DNA of 64,000 bases from positions 620,001-684,000 of the forward strand of contig QNQO01000525.1 in NCBI GenBank assembly GCA_003290165.1. Direction: 5' to 3'. The notes beneath the pieces were generated by a model that did no database searches, was not told where the DNA came from, and saw only the letters and a program-made list of their open reading frames with translations. This stretch comes from Berberis thunbergii. Its lineage: Eukaryota > Streptophyta > Magnoliopsida > Ranunculales > Berberidaceae. The number at the start of each line of letters is the position of its first letter. The first letter of the stretch is position 1. Positions 46,732-58,142 of this stretch are shown here, one piece after another. The position numbers were made by a program, and so were the translations under genes.

Positions 46732-49289
46732 TCATCTTGAAGGCGGTGGCTGCAAAAAAAAAATGATTATATATATATATATATAAATAATTGCAATAGT
46801 ACTAAAAAATAGTATGACCCCTTGGTTAGAATATATACCTGTGACATCAATGAAAAATATGGATCCATGAATGAGATTGGAATACCAGATTGTGACAGCA
46901 TTGTTTGATCCTTCAAGTTGACAAATACAAAAATACAAATAATAAGTGAACAATCATAAGTGATAATTCGCGTCAGTAAATATATTAAATTCAAACCTGT
47001 GTATTTGGGGTTAGTGAATGAGGTGTCATATATTCTAACTCAGGCCTTCCAATCTGTGAACAACCCTACAAATGACATGTACGTTAAATTTAATATTCTA
47101 GACTTAAAAAATTAAATATTCATAAAAACATTTTGCAAAACATACCACATTCTTCTCAAGGGCCTGATCTTTACTTGCTTGTTTATTTTTTTTCCTTTGT
47201 GCTTTTTTTCGAATCTTTTCATCTGTGAGTTGCATCCTTGAATTAGAGCGTCAACCTTTGCTACGAACCGATAATGGACTATGAATGTTGGATTGCATCC
47301 CAGAAGTAGTAGTGTTGGACCCAAATTCCATAAACCCATGTGAATCAACACACTCATCACCATTATCAGTTTTGAGTTGCTCCATTTTCAAAGTGATCCA
47401 TTCATGAACTTGGCATGTCTTCTTTTCATCCTCAGCGGCGTATTCGGCCATTTCATTGAAGTGGCTGCACATCTTGTCAAACCTTTGATTTTCAGGCTTC
47501 ATTCCCCAATTTGAATAAACAATCTTAACCTTTGTATGCGCCCTCTTCACATCTTTCCTCCACCTCCGAAGGACATATTTATCTGGTACAGCATGAATAT
47601 CTCGTTCAAACAAAACTTTCAATACATGTCTGCATAAGATCCCCTTGAACTCGAACAATTGGCAATTACACTTGATTATGAAGTCGGCAACGTTAAAATA
47701 TACTATATAATTGACTGAACGTTGTCTATCTCCTATCACCAAGTCTTGTCTAACAGTGTACACCTCAAAGCCATTCTCATCTATAATTTCACTACGAATT
47801 GTACAACATATATTCCCTGCAATCTCTTCTTGGAATTCCTTAAATTTTTTTGTACTATAGGCAGTTTGAAAAGTTTTCTCTATAGCATAAGGAGTAATGC
47901 AAGGGATCTGTCGGTGAAACGATTTAAAGTCCGCTTCAGTTTCCTTTTGAACCTTACTTCGTAGTGCATTCTCATATTGTTCAACGAATTGCTTCAAAGT
48001 GGTCTTCGAATTTACATAACCATCAAAAAAGGCATTCATGCTTTCACTCCTTTGAGTTGAAGACATCCCCGCCCAGAAAGTAGATCTTTGATATGTTGGC
48101 ACCCAAAGCATTCTATCAAGATATAATCCTTTCAGCCAATCATTTTCTTGCAGACAATATTTCTCAATGAAACCATGCCAATTTACTTCAAATTCTTCAT
48201 GAGACAACGAATCGTAAACTGCTCTTTGCATTGCAAACTTTATTGCATCATATTGATTGCAACCGGACAACTTTTCAGGCAACTTCTTCATAATATGCCA
48301 CAAGCACCATCTGTGTCGTGTGTTGGGAAAAACAATTTCAACGGCCCTCTTCATTGCCCTATCTTGATCAGTGATTATAGCCGTCGGAGCATTGCCATTT
48401 ATACACACAAGCCAAGTTTGGAAAAGCCAAACAAACTCTTCAATGGTCTCACCACATATCAATCCACATCCAAAAAGAATTGACTGCCCGTGATGGTTCA
48501 CCCCAACAAAAGGAGCAAATGGCATCTCATACTTATTTGTCAAGTATGTAGTGTCGAAGGTAACAGCATCTCCAAACTCCTTGTAAGCTGCTTTGCTCCA
48601 TGCATCAGCCCAAAAGACATTTCTCAATCTACCTTTACTGTCCAAATCCAACATATAAAAGAACTCAGCATTGTTAGCTTGCATTTTTGGAAGTAGTTAT
48701 GAATGGCCTCCGCATCCCCTTCCCCAAGCCTCAACCTCCTCATTTTATCCAGATAATTGTAACAATCTTTTTGAGAAAAAGGCAAGCTATCATGACCACC
48801 AGCTTCTACCACACATGAATTAAAACTCTTATTTGGCCCAATACCCGCCCTATCATTATAATCCAGCTTCTTCTTCACATACGAGCTCATAACTCTATTT
48901 TTCGGATAAAATCTAGATTTTCCAGGGCTCAATTCATGATTGTGATCAACTGTTACCTTTGTCACTGACACTGTTCCATCAGGGTAAATTTTACCTCTAA
49001 TTTTAGCCAAACATCCACATTTAGTTGTACCCCGTTTATTTACAACATTTTGTGATTGACTTTTATGCTGCCCAGAACGACCACATGCAAGCGTCATGAA
49101 TATAGGTTTTCCATTTTCATCTTTTTCCGTATTCTTTATTTTCACTGGAAATCCTATTTTATTACCATAATCATGAAAATATCGTTGGTACTCATTAATG
49201 CTGTTGAACTGCATCCCTTCTGTGGGATCCATTATCTCTTCTAAAATTTCTTCATTTTCCATCAATTCATTCTCTTCTACACTATCCAT
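46732..49289 (-). pseudogene. FAR1/MULE transposase of MULE-2, nearly intact
   Basis: Four exons on the minus strand: 49289-47146, 47065-46997, 46910-46839 and 46749-46732, with the same GT/AG positions as in MULE-1. The start follows TTTCAG|GAATGG. The FAR1 zinc-binding domain occupies roughly residues 30-120 (YQRYFHDYG, TKCGCLAKIRG, DHNH). The MULE core has Asp in FDTTY (codon at 48553-48555) and in ITDQD (codon at 48367-48369). The SWIM finger CNCQLFEFKGILCRH lies near 47635-47675. Two lesions: a one-base deletion at about 48686 relative to MULE-1, and TGA at 47251-47253 where MULE-1 has the CGA of GRPSK, a typical methyl-CpG decay. The last exon ends early (PPPSR, stop) next to a minisatellite. 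Confidence 0.92.
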
Positions 49290-50221
49290 TCCTGAAAGGT
49301 TTTTGAAAAAAAAAATTTCATGTAGTTCTATTTCGACAGAATGCTCTTTTCAAGTAAAAACAACACTCATTATGGAAAATGTACATATCAAGCAAGATGC
49401 ATAGCAAGCCAAACCTTATAACATTCACACAATTCAATTCCATTTACCATATTATCTAAAATAACATGAAAATACACCAACAATTACATCAATCTCTTAA
49501 TTAATGCAGCAAATACTATTTGGTCATTCTGTTTTTAAACTTACTGTTGCATGCCTTGTGTATATGAAATTTGGAGAAGTTTTATGACAAGTATATCTAA
49601 CAAGACCCAACAAATGGCTCCATGGGCCAGACATTGTGCTAAAACATTCTAGGAATGACAATGAATTTACCAAAGAGATAACTAAGTGAAGTAAAATCCA
49701 AAAAACATCAAGTAAAACAACTTGTAAGCCAGATGCCCAAGTTTTGGATTATGGATATTCATAATAGTTTCTTAATGCACATAAAAGATACAGAATGACG
49801 CATTGTTTCAGGATAAAGAACCTATTGAAAAGATAAGTGATATGGTTGAAGCAAGGACACATCTCAATTGTTCAATTTGAAAAAGAGATGAAACAAGCAT
49901 GATTAAAAAAAACTCGTCTAAGAACAACAGAAAGAAAATCACGTGGCTTCTAACTCACATGCTTATAGAAGCATGTTAATGCATTGTGCTTCATTCTCCT
50001 CCTTCATTAGGTGTAGAGGTGGTAAGCATAGTAAAAACACAAACTTGGCTAGGAAAGAGTATAAACAATTGGATCACAACTGAAATGAATTATCAAACTA
50101 AGTGCAGGGACAGGGTGATTCTTCAATCCATAGACTGTGTCATGCAGGGTGATTCTTCAATACACAGATTGTGTTGGTTTTTCAGTTTTGACACCATATA
50201 CTTAATTAAACTAAGTCTAAA

Positions 50222-50752
50222 ATATGAAATTGATTTGCTTCATGAAGCAATCCACACTCTAATTTAGACTCACAGATCATGAACTCTGAACTGAACAGAG
50301 ATTAAACCCTCAAATTTCACCAAATTCAACTCAAAGACTCAAACTTTTCACAAATTCCTTACCAAACCAAGCAGAACCCATGAATTCTCTAAACCCAAAA
50401 AAGCACAAAACAAAACCCATCAAAGCAAAACTCGAGAAAAGCAACACAAAACTATTAAAAACCCTTGCCTTGACAAAATCATGCAAATCAACTTCACCCC
50501 CAAGGCAGAACATAGAGAATTCTCAATCAAAGAAGAAACCCCATGTTGAATATTCCACAAATATAATGAAAAATGTTTGAACTTGACAATAATTCAGTCA
50601 TGGTTTAATGTACCTTCTTTGTGGGTTCTGATTTCAGTGTGAAGAAAGCTTCAAACAAAAGACAGTAGGCTGAGTGAGTGGCAACTGAGAGAAAGGGTCA
50701 TTCACTTCTCTGCAAAACCAATTTGCATGAAATGATAGAGAAATGAGAAATG
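50222..50752 (-). repeat. internal inverted repeat of MULE-2, right arm
   Basis: Inverted copy of 44218-44754. It lies directly inside the right TIR, in the presumed 5' intron of the transposase gene. Confidence 0.9.
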
Positions 50753-51358
50753 ATTTCACGACTCGCGGGTTTCCTCCGTTTGGGTCGCTGATTCCAGTTG
50801 CTTCAACAAGTTCTTCTCTTCTATTTGTTCTCACATACAAAAAAAGAACAAAAAAAAAAAAAAAAACCGTCAGGAACCCTAGATCTACAAACCCTGGATC
50901 TAGAAGAAATCAAGAAATTTCAAGTTTCGGACTTACCTTTCGCGGGTTTCCTCCGTTTGATTCCAGTTGCTTCAACAATTTGTTCTATTTGTTCTTCTTC
51001 TTCTTCTTCTTCTTCTTCTTCTTCTTCTTCTTCTTCTTCTTCTTCTTCTTCTTCTTCTTCTTCTTCTTCTACTCTCTCGAGTCTCGATTCGCCCTAGATT
51101 TCGGTTTCACTCGAGTTTCGACAGTTTCGATTCGCCCAGAATTTCCCCCAACAGTTTCGAGTTTGGACAGTTTCGAAAGCTTGAGTTTCGATTCTTCTTC
51201 TATGCGTTGAGTTTCCCCCAATTTTTGGCTCTGCAAATCCCGCCCAAATTTTTGGCTAATCGAAAATTTTTGCTCGTGCCTGGGAGGCTCCTGAACGCGT
51301 ACCAGGGGGTGTCCAGGCAGCCACCCAGGCGCACCTCCCAGGCCAGCTAGAATTACTG
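50753..51358 (-). repeat. right TIR of MULE-2
   Basis: Inverted copy of the left TIR. On the minus strand it has the leader GGAAACCCGCGAAAG|GTAAGT (donor GT at 50936-50935) facing the transposase, and a partial second unit broken at about 50757, where it meets the internal repeat. Confidence 0.9.
50992..51069. repeat. (TTC)26 microsatellite in the TIR
   Basis: Twenty-six uninterrupted TTC units. The left TIR has only about seven GAA units at the same place. Long poly-Ser, poly-Leu and poly-Phe frames across it are artefacts. Confidence 0.95.
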
Positions 51359-51368
51359 ATATCTCCAC
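51359..51368. repeat. 10-bp target-site duplication, right of MULE-2
   Basis: ATATCTCCAC, identical to 40106-40115. Confidence 0.9.
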
Positions 51369-52260
51369 ATATACCATCGAAACTACTTTTACAATTACAA
51401 GAGCCTTTATTGATTCAGCGTTCAAACTGAGGTGTGGGGTTCCAAATTGAGGGGGCTTATGTGCATTATGCACATGACCCTCTCATGTGCATCAATTCCA
51501 ACCGTTAGAGCAATCTAACGGTTCTCTTCTCTCTCCATTAAATTACTCTCTCTCTCTCCATTACATTATTTTCTCCTCTGTCTCTCTTCCCTCTGTCTCT
51601 AGGTTTGTTTGAAAGATGGATCTGAAGCAGGACTCGATTCAACCAAACTTGGAAAATCTTTAGAGGAGCTTATACTATTTTGTAAAGGATATTGCTTTTC
51701 TTCCCCAAGTCTTACGATGGGTCTCTCTGCAGATTGTTAACTTCACCAAGCTTTACATATGCAACCTGTCGTGTGCTACCCATAACTTATAGTTCCCCAC
51801 AACTATAAGCACAATAATCATTATCATCACTTTCTGGAAATTGTTTTTAGTCCTCCTAATGTGGAATTACATAACTTGAAATTTTGATCTTCAATGGGCA
51901 AATTTGCTACCGACTACCAAACCCCCAAAATTACATTATTTTTCTATATCTTCTGCATTATGTTCTTTGAAGTGCTTCACATGGAACAACAATCTAGATT
52001 GAAATTCAAGAAGCTTTACCTAATTCGATTAAAATCGATCAAATTACACCTACATTCAACTAAAAGAGACCAAATCAGACTTATTGACAGAGTTTTGATC
52101 CCATTTGATTTGGTGAAATAAAGTTTAGTTTGTAATTTATGGAATGGAGGTGTTGGCTCTGATCCTCAACAACTTTCAGTTCAGAGTGTGATGAGATGAA
52201 GAAATGTGGTTCAGGTTAGAACTCCAGCAAATACCTTCATTGACGACACCTTCACCTTAA
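51369..52260. other. no gene recognised
   Basis: 51378-51445 resembles 35480-35620. The rest has CT-rich runs at 51520-51610 and short frames only. Confidence 0.45.
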
Positions 52261-52335
52261 GGGTGTGTTTGGTTGCACCCATTCCATGGGAATAGGATTC
52301 CAATCCTATTCCCACTTGGAATAGCATTTTGGCTG
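52261..52335 (+). repeat. MITE-like end with palindrome
   Basis: GGGTGTGTTTGGTTGCACCC, typical of a DNA-transposon terminus, followed by a perfect 12-bp inverted repeat GGGAATAGGATT/AATCCTATTCCC at 52288-52313. No matching opposite end was found nearby. Confidence 0.45.
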
Positions 52336-55300
52336 TTTGTTTGAGAGTTTACTGGTGGGTGAGGGATGCCAGCACGTGCCGACGCCTCGGTTCACCAAGG
52401 AAAACTTTTGGCGATCCTAAAAACCTCTCGATTTAATCCTCCCTCGCTGCCTCGCCTCTCTCCACCTCTCTTCACATCAATTGAAGCAAGTTTTTGAAGC
52501 TCTCTTGTCATTGCAAAAAACCCCAGGTACGTCTCTCATCTTCTTCCCTCTCTATTTCTTGATCTCTACATGTTAACTACCATTGATCTCTCCACCGATC
52601 TCAGCTGGCGGTGTTGATCTCTACAAGTTGATTACTGGTAGTGTTGATGGAGGAGTTGAGAATCGAAGAAGAGCATAAGAGACTCACGAAGATCTCTTTC
52701 TCCTCGTCTCTGTGAAGGGCTGATCGAAGATCTTTTGATCTCCATCGCATCAGAGGCTCAATCTCACCTCTTTCGAATATCTCTCATCTCCGTGATCTCT
52801 TCTCCTCCTCTGTGATTTCATCTCCCCAATCTCCTCTCCTCCTCTGTGACTCCATCGCATCAGAGACTCACGAATACCTCCAACACAAGCTTTGCTTCTC
52901 ATCAAAGGTAAATTTTATTTCCTTGTATTCTCGTCTTAGATCTCTTTGCATCCAGTGTTTTGTATGTTGATTTGTCTCATGCTTTTGGTAGGAAGTTTTG
53001 TGTGCGCATGTGAACGTTTCAAGCGATGCCTTTTTCAATTTTCTTCCTAAATTTTGCACTCACAGAGTACTCATTCAGGTACATATTTCGTCATCTTCAT
53101 CTGTCGATCTATCAATTTGGCTTGATTTTTTGTAAAAAAAATTTCAAATTTGGGGATTTTGAAGATCAGTTAGGATTAATGGTGTTTGAATTGAATGGGT
53201 TAGTGAATCAGATCAATGAAGTAAAGGGTATGTTCTAGTTTTGAAGAATAATATGGGAGTAGTATGCTGCATTTTGTTGTTTTGAGGGTGTGAACACTGG
53301 TTTTGTATGTAGATTAGTGCTCTGGTTTCCCTCACTTGACTGAATCACAATACCATGTATGTATGTGTTTTTTTTATATGTTTTCAAAGATGGGATTTAT
53401 ATCAAATTGCTATAAATAAGGTTCCTGAATGTTAAATAAGCCATGTATGTCTGAAAAATGCTTGTCGATATAACTGCTGCCGCAAATATGATGATGCGTA
53501 AAGGTGATCTTTTCTGAATAATGGGTGAAATTATCTCAAAATTGGAACACCAATCTGTGCCTATGTTTGTCTTGGTGGCAAAGAAAACCATTACCTCACC
53601 AGTTAAGTTTATGTGAGGTAGAGCTGATTCTGAGAAGAATCCCTAAAAGTTACTGACCTGGGTGGCATTTTTTGTCCTTCCTATCAAGAGTGAATATGGT
53701 GAGGTAGTCCGAATTCTTTGAGGTATTGATGTGTGTAAAACTCAAAGACACCGGAGTTCCTTGTTACCATGACCACACGCCTTCACAATCTTTTTTAATG
53801 TCATTGAGATAGTTTCACTCCGTGTTTGCTTTACAAACACCCTAGTAATAAATAATTCAGGAAAAGTAGGTCGATAAGAGAAAATAGAAAAGGAAGAGAG
53901 AGTAAAGTTGTTTGGTAAGTTAATCACTGTCTCATGTTAGGGAGAACATTGGCGTCCCAAGTGCAATTGATAGGGCATGGCGTTTGAGACGGTTGCTATG
54001 CATCTCGAACCAATGTTGATACAATCCTATATTTTCTGTCACTATTTGTGTTCCATAAGACTTTTCCATAAGTAGAGTTCATCATAGTTATAATATGATG
54101 AATATACATAAAACGTTATCCGTTTTACTTGACTTATTCGTAACACTCCACAACACCAAGTCAATCTAACTCAATAAACTAAATGCATGCAAAGGGAAAC
54201 ATTATTTTTAACTACAAGACTTTACTTTGTTGATCTTTATTTGAAAATGTTTACAGTAGAAAAACTTCATCTTTTCAAGGAATTAGGCTCCCTCACATTT
54301 CCTCATCCATTAAGAAAGAATCAATTTTTTTTTGTCACAAAAGCTATGTTTCCCCACTTACCTTACCTAGCAACCAGAACTTTCAAATGAAGGCTTTGTT
54401 ATATATATTCATAAATGTTATCTTCAAGGAAATGATTTTATGTCTTCGTTTGACATCGATCATCTAAAAGTTGAAATGAGACGGTAGTCTTTCGAGATTT
54501 TTGTTGTGAGAATCGCAAGGCAGACAAATATTTGAACATTGTGGAACAATATCTACTATGATGCTGATGCTTATAGTCCTTTGCCTTCAAAGCTTTAGGA
54601 AATCCACTTTCAAGCCAGAATCCATTCTTTCATGTAAAACATTGTATGTCTGCCAATTTTGCTTTTGTCTATACAGTGGAGACTTGTATATTCTTTTAGC
54701 ATAAACAAAAGCTAGTGAGTGAGCTTAACACTATTGAGTGAACCATGCATTATGCTAAGACCCTTTTAGGCAGACAGACCAACATCGATCAATAAAAATT
54801 GGCTAATTATTTCCCTCTCATGGGACCAGAAGAATGGTCCCATGCATACACAATATTTATTCCATTCAATAGAATATTTACATGGTAAAAGATACTGATT
54901 CTTTGCTTTTCGTAATCTCAATCTCAGGTTGGAAACTTTAGCGTAGAACCAGTGGGCGTGGAGAGCGTCCCAAGGTTCTTTACTACCTTCTTGTCTTTCA
55001 AAAAGCGTTTGAATAAGTTTGCTGAATTGAAATGCTTTAAAAATCTAGTGGCTAACATCTTTTATATGATTCAGATTTATGTATTTTAAATTCTGTGGTC
55101 GTTTTGGTTCTTATTGTAAGATGGGAAAGCTTAAAAAAGCGTATCCGCCCAAGTGATATTACAATAAATATCAGGAAATGTGCTCCGGTTCCAGAGTATC
55201 TTGTCCCTGGTGAAAAGTGAGAGTTCAATTGTTTGTGTTTGAATTTCTAGATTAGGATTAGTTCAACACTTTGTCCAGGTTCTGAAATATCTGTGTTGCT

Positions 55301-55800
55301 GGTACAGTTGGAAATAAGTAAAACATGACAACACAGTGACATAGTTAGCCTTTTGGAATGATCCAACCCAATTAATCCAAATGATTTCAAATATGTCTTT
55401 TTGGCTGCTAGCAGTTCACTGAATGGTCAAAGTGACAAGGAGAAATATGAGAAGGCAAGGCTACTGAAGGTATATATAAAACAATTTAATTTATCAGCTT
55501 TGATTTCTTGACTAGTATCTATCAGCTTAGCTGTTAAGTAGTCAAGGTGCTTAATGCCTTCTCCCACTCTTACTGATCTAGTAGACCTCTGCAAGTTGGA
55601 ACATGAACACATATTCAGAAATTGCACGCGATAGGACTGAAAGATGTTTCACTATGAAAAACGTTAATTAATTGATTGCTAAGAACAAATATCGCAGAAT
55701 TGAGAGAAGGATATGACACTGATGCATAAAGAGTACATTTTTGAAATGGCCAATGTCACGTGTTAGTTCTTATATTTTTAATCTTGTTGTTTTGATGCAG
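52336..55800. other. no gene confidently recognised
   Basis: 52400-52900 is CT-rich, leader-like DNA with possible splice donors (for example CCCAG|GTACG at 52527 and AAAG|GTAAAT at 52908), but no coding exon I recognise follows. A 34-codon plus-strand frame at 55125-55227, WESLKKRIRPSDITINIRKC followed by APVPEYLVPGEK, looks like conserved protein sequence, but I cannot name it. Together with the exon at 55801 it may mark a decayed gene. Confidence 0.35.
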
Positions 55801-55913
55801 AGCCAAATGAATGGAAGAGTACTGTCCAGAAGGTTATGAAAATCGACAACAGCTGGAATAACACCAGTAGCAAATACATTGACATCTACAATTCTATAAG
55901 AGTAAGAGGGTAG
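55801..55913 (+). pseudogene. starch-synthase-like C-terminal exon
   Basis: After TTTTGATGCAG a frame reads PNEWKSTVQKVMKIDNSWNN, then TSSKYIDIYNSIRVRG and a stop. The pattern (EW...VQKvM..D.SW...a.kY.eiY) is that of the C-terminal end of plant starch-synthase-type GT5 glycosyltransferases, possibly of the starch synthase V kind. No catalytic domain exon was found upstream in the window, so this looks like the last exon of a decayed or captured copy. The family call rests on one short exon. Confidence 0.4.
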
Positions 55914-57259
55914 TAAGCTAATCAGTTAAATATTGTTCTTTCTCCATGCCTTTCAGTGCTCATGCTTCCAAGGTGGTCATGCACAAGTATTGGTTTCCTT
56001 GCCTGTATATATATTTAGCTGAATAAGAGAAAGCCCTTTGTTATGTCATCAGATGAATAAATTGCCTATCAAAGTAGTGGTTTTGATGAATGATACTAAT
56101 CTTTAGGTAAATGTTGGTGCCGGCGTCAATATTATCTCAAAATGTATTTTAGATGGTGTATCTTATTTTTTTAAAGGTTTAAGCCAGTACTGAATCCACT
56201 CTTATTCTTTAATTACTAAAAGATGTTCCTTCACTAGAGAGTTACAAAATTGATCAGAACATAGCATGGAAAAAATTACAATCTAATTATGAATTCAGTA
56301 GACTTAATTGTGAAATATTGCTTGCAATCACCCTTGATTGTAGGGTTAAGGTTGGTTGTGTTAAAATTACATCATGAAAGTTTTGCAAAGATTTAGGTCT
56401 ACTGACCATTTCTTCCATCATTCATTTAGGCTTTTATTATGAATTTAGGTTTCTTTGACTACATGCCTCATTAATTTTCTATGGTAGTGCTATTGCCTTT
56501 GATGCAAGATTTTGGGTAAACATGCTGATAGGCCCCCTATATGATTCACATACACTAGGCAAAGGAATAGGATGGTTTAATATGAATGCAAGGCTGTTGT
56601 TAGTGGTTTTAATGCAATGTTGTTAGTAGTTTTCAGGAATGCTTAAACAGAATATGAATGCAATGTTGTTAGTGGCAATATGAATGCAATGTTGTTAGTG
56701 GCTTTAATGCAATACTGTTAGTGACTGTCAGGAATGTTTAAACAGAATGAAAGTGAATGCAAATGCTACTAATGGCCTTCAAGAATGTTTAACAGATTGG
56801 AAGTGCTCCAGCTGTCGTAGAGGTAATGCAAAAGAATGCAGGTGCTCAAGGGGTTGCAGAAGGATTGGCAGATGGCTTAATAGAAGGAGCTTTCAGTGCT
56901 CTATTAGTGGTTAGAAATAATGTTCTGTTAGTGCTTTGTGAAGACCTCTGTGAGGTACTATTATAAATAGGAGAATGTCAATAAAGTTGTATTCATTCAT
57001 TGTATAAAGAAGTTGTTCATTTGAGCAAATGCTCTTCAAGAGATCAAGGCATCTCGAACAGCCTTTATCAGTCAATTCATATTACAGTGGATTTCATTCT
57101 TTCTGAGATTGAATCTTGTAATTGCAATTCAGCACTATCAATACAATATCTGTTTCAGCAATTGCTTGTTGAATCTTCAAGTCTTCCATCTATTTCTCTA
57201 TTTGGTTTGTCATAATTTCTGATTGAACTGCTTCCAGTTTGCAGAGTTCTATAAACAAG
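55914..57259. other. no gene; possible LTR at the right
   Basis: 56570-56740 has irregular repeats of GAATGCAATGTTGTTAGTGG. 56880-57240 resembles a copia-type LTR: TATAAATAGG near 56963, then CAATAAAG, with A/T-rich downstream sequence. Edges and a partner LTR were not found. Confidence 0.35.
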
Positions 57260-57279
57260 CACTACACCAAAAATGCCCA

Positions 57280-57602
57280 TTAGCAATGGTTTTAAACCGT
57301 GGGGGTAACCCATTGGCATGGCTTAGAACCGTGGGCTGTAGAGGCGTTGCTAAATCCTCAATAACGGCTAAAAACCGTGGCAAAAATATTAGCAACGGTT
57401 TTATGCTTGAGAACGGTTGATGATTTAGCCACGATTATAAACCGTTGCAAACATGTTAGCCACGGTTCTAAGCCGTTGCAAAATTTTTAGCCACGGTTTT
57501 AAGCCGTAGCCAGTCCTAGCCACGGTTATAAGCTGTGGCAAGTCATGGCCACGGTTCTGAGCCGTTGCAATATTTAGCCACGGTTCTAAACCATTGCAAA
57601 TT
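57280..57602 (+). repeat. CACTA subterminal repeat array
   Basis: About ten copies, in both orientations, of (T/C)AGC(A/C)ACGGTT(T/C)TA, each often paired with AAGCCGTTGC or AACCGTGG so that single units are near-palindromic. Typical of transposase-binding arrays at CACTA ends. Confidence 0.8.
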
Positions 57603-58142
57603 TTTTTTTTTGCTATCAAATGACTTTTGATTACATCTTATAGGTAAGTATAATTCAGCACGTGCATCAATTAAATAAAATTTAATATGACTTTTTACTA
57701 AATTTAAAAACAACATTTACAACCTCTGGTCAGCAAATTCCAGCAATTGCTTTCAAGCAATTCATTACAGCAGCAACATTTACAATTCATTATAGCAAAA
57801 ATTTAGATCATTCACAATTCATTACAACAAAAACAACATCATTTACAATTCGACATTGTGTAGTCCATTGCATCCTCCTGGAGCTTTTCTTTTCTGAATT
57901 ACTTTCAGAACTGCATGGCCAGCAGCTGTACATGAATAAGGCGAGTCTTAATATTTATTGGCAAAATAGCAAATGAATGTGCTGATTGCTCTCTTACGAG
58001 ACTGAAATCAGAATATTAATACCCAATTGGCCGGTTAAGACATTATCTGATCAGATCATAAAAATTAACCCATTAACAATATTAATTCTTTATTTTTGTG
58101 CAAACAAACGAAATGTTTGTCAGTGTAATTAGGGCGTACCTT

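Larger units (their letters stand above)
40116..51358. mobile_element. MULE-2, complete two-gene Mutator-like element
   Basis: An 11243-bp element with ends CAGTAATTCTAGCTGGCCTGG at the left and the same sequence inverted at the right, flanked by ATATCTCCAC. Contents from left to right: left TIR with amplified leader exons; the intact hybrid-binding-domain/tail-anchor gene (plus); LUC7-like exons (plus); one arm of an internal inverted repeat; a FAR1-domain fragment (plus); short tandem repeats; the four-exon FAR1/MULE transposase (minus); the second internal arm; right TIR. Gene order and convergence match MULE-1 although the TIR sequences differ beyond the AATTCTAG core, so these are two related families. 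The transposase has one frameshift and one late stop. Confidence 0.93.

Noticed and set aside
46248..46786. Two long overlapping frames rich in Ser, Phe, Asn and His
   Set aside because: Translation of a minisatellite whose units are multiples of three; no start context or family resemblance.
50743..51350. Plus-strand frames with long poly-Ser, poly-Leu and poly-Phe runs
   Set aside because: Produced by the (TTC)26 repeat in the MULE-2 TIR; the mirrored frames at 40264-41006 arise the same way.
57280..57602. Regularly spaced short palindromic repeats resembling a CRISPR array
   Set aside because: Plant genome, irregular spacing, mixed orientation and position directly behind a CACTA terminus identify subterminal repeats.
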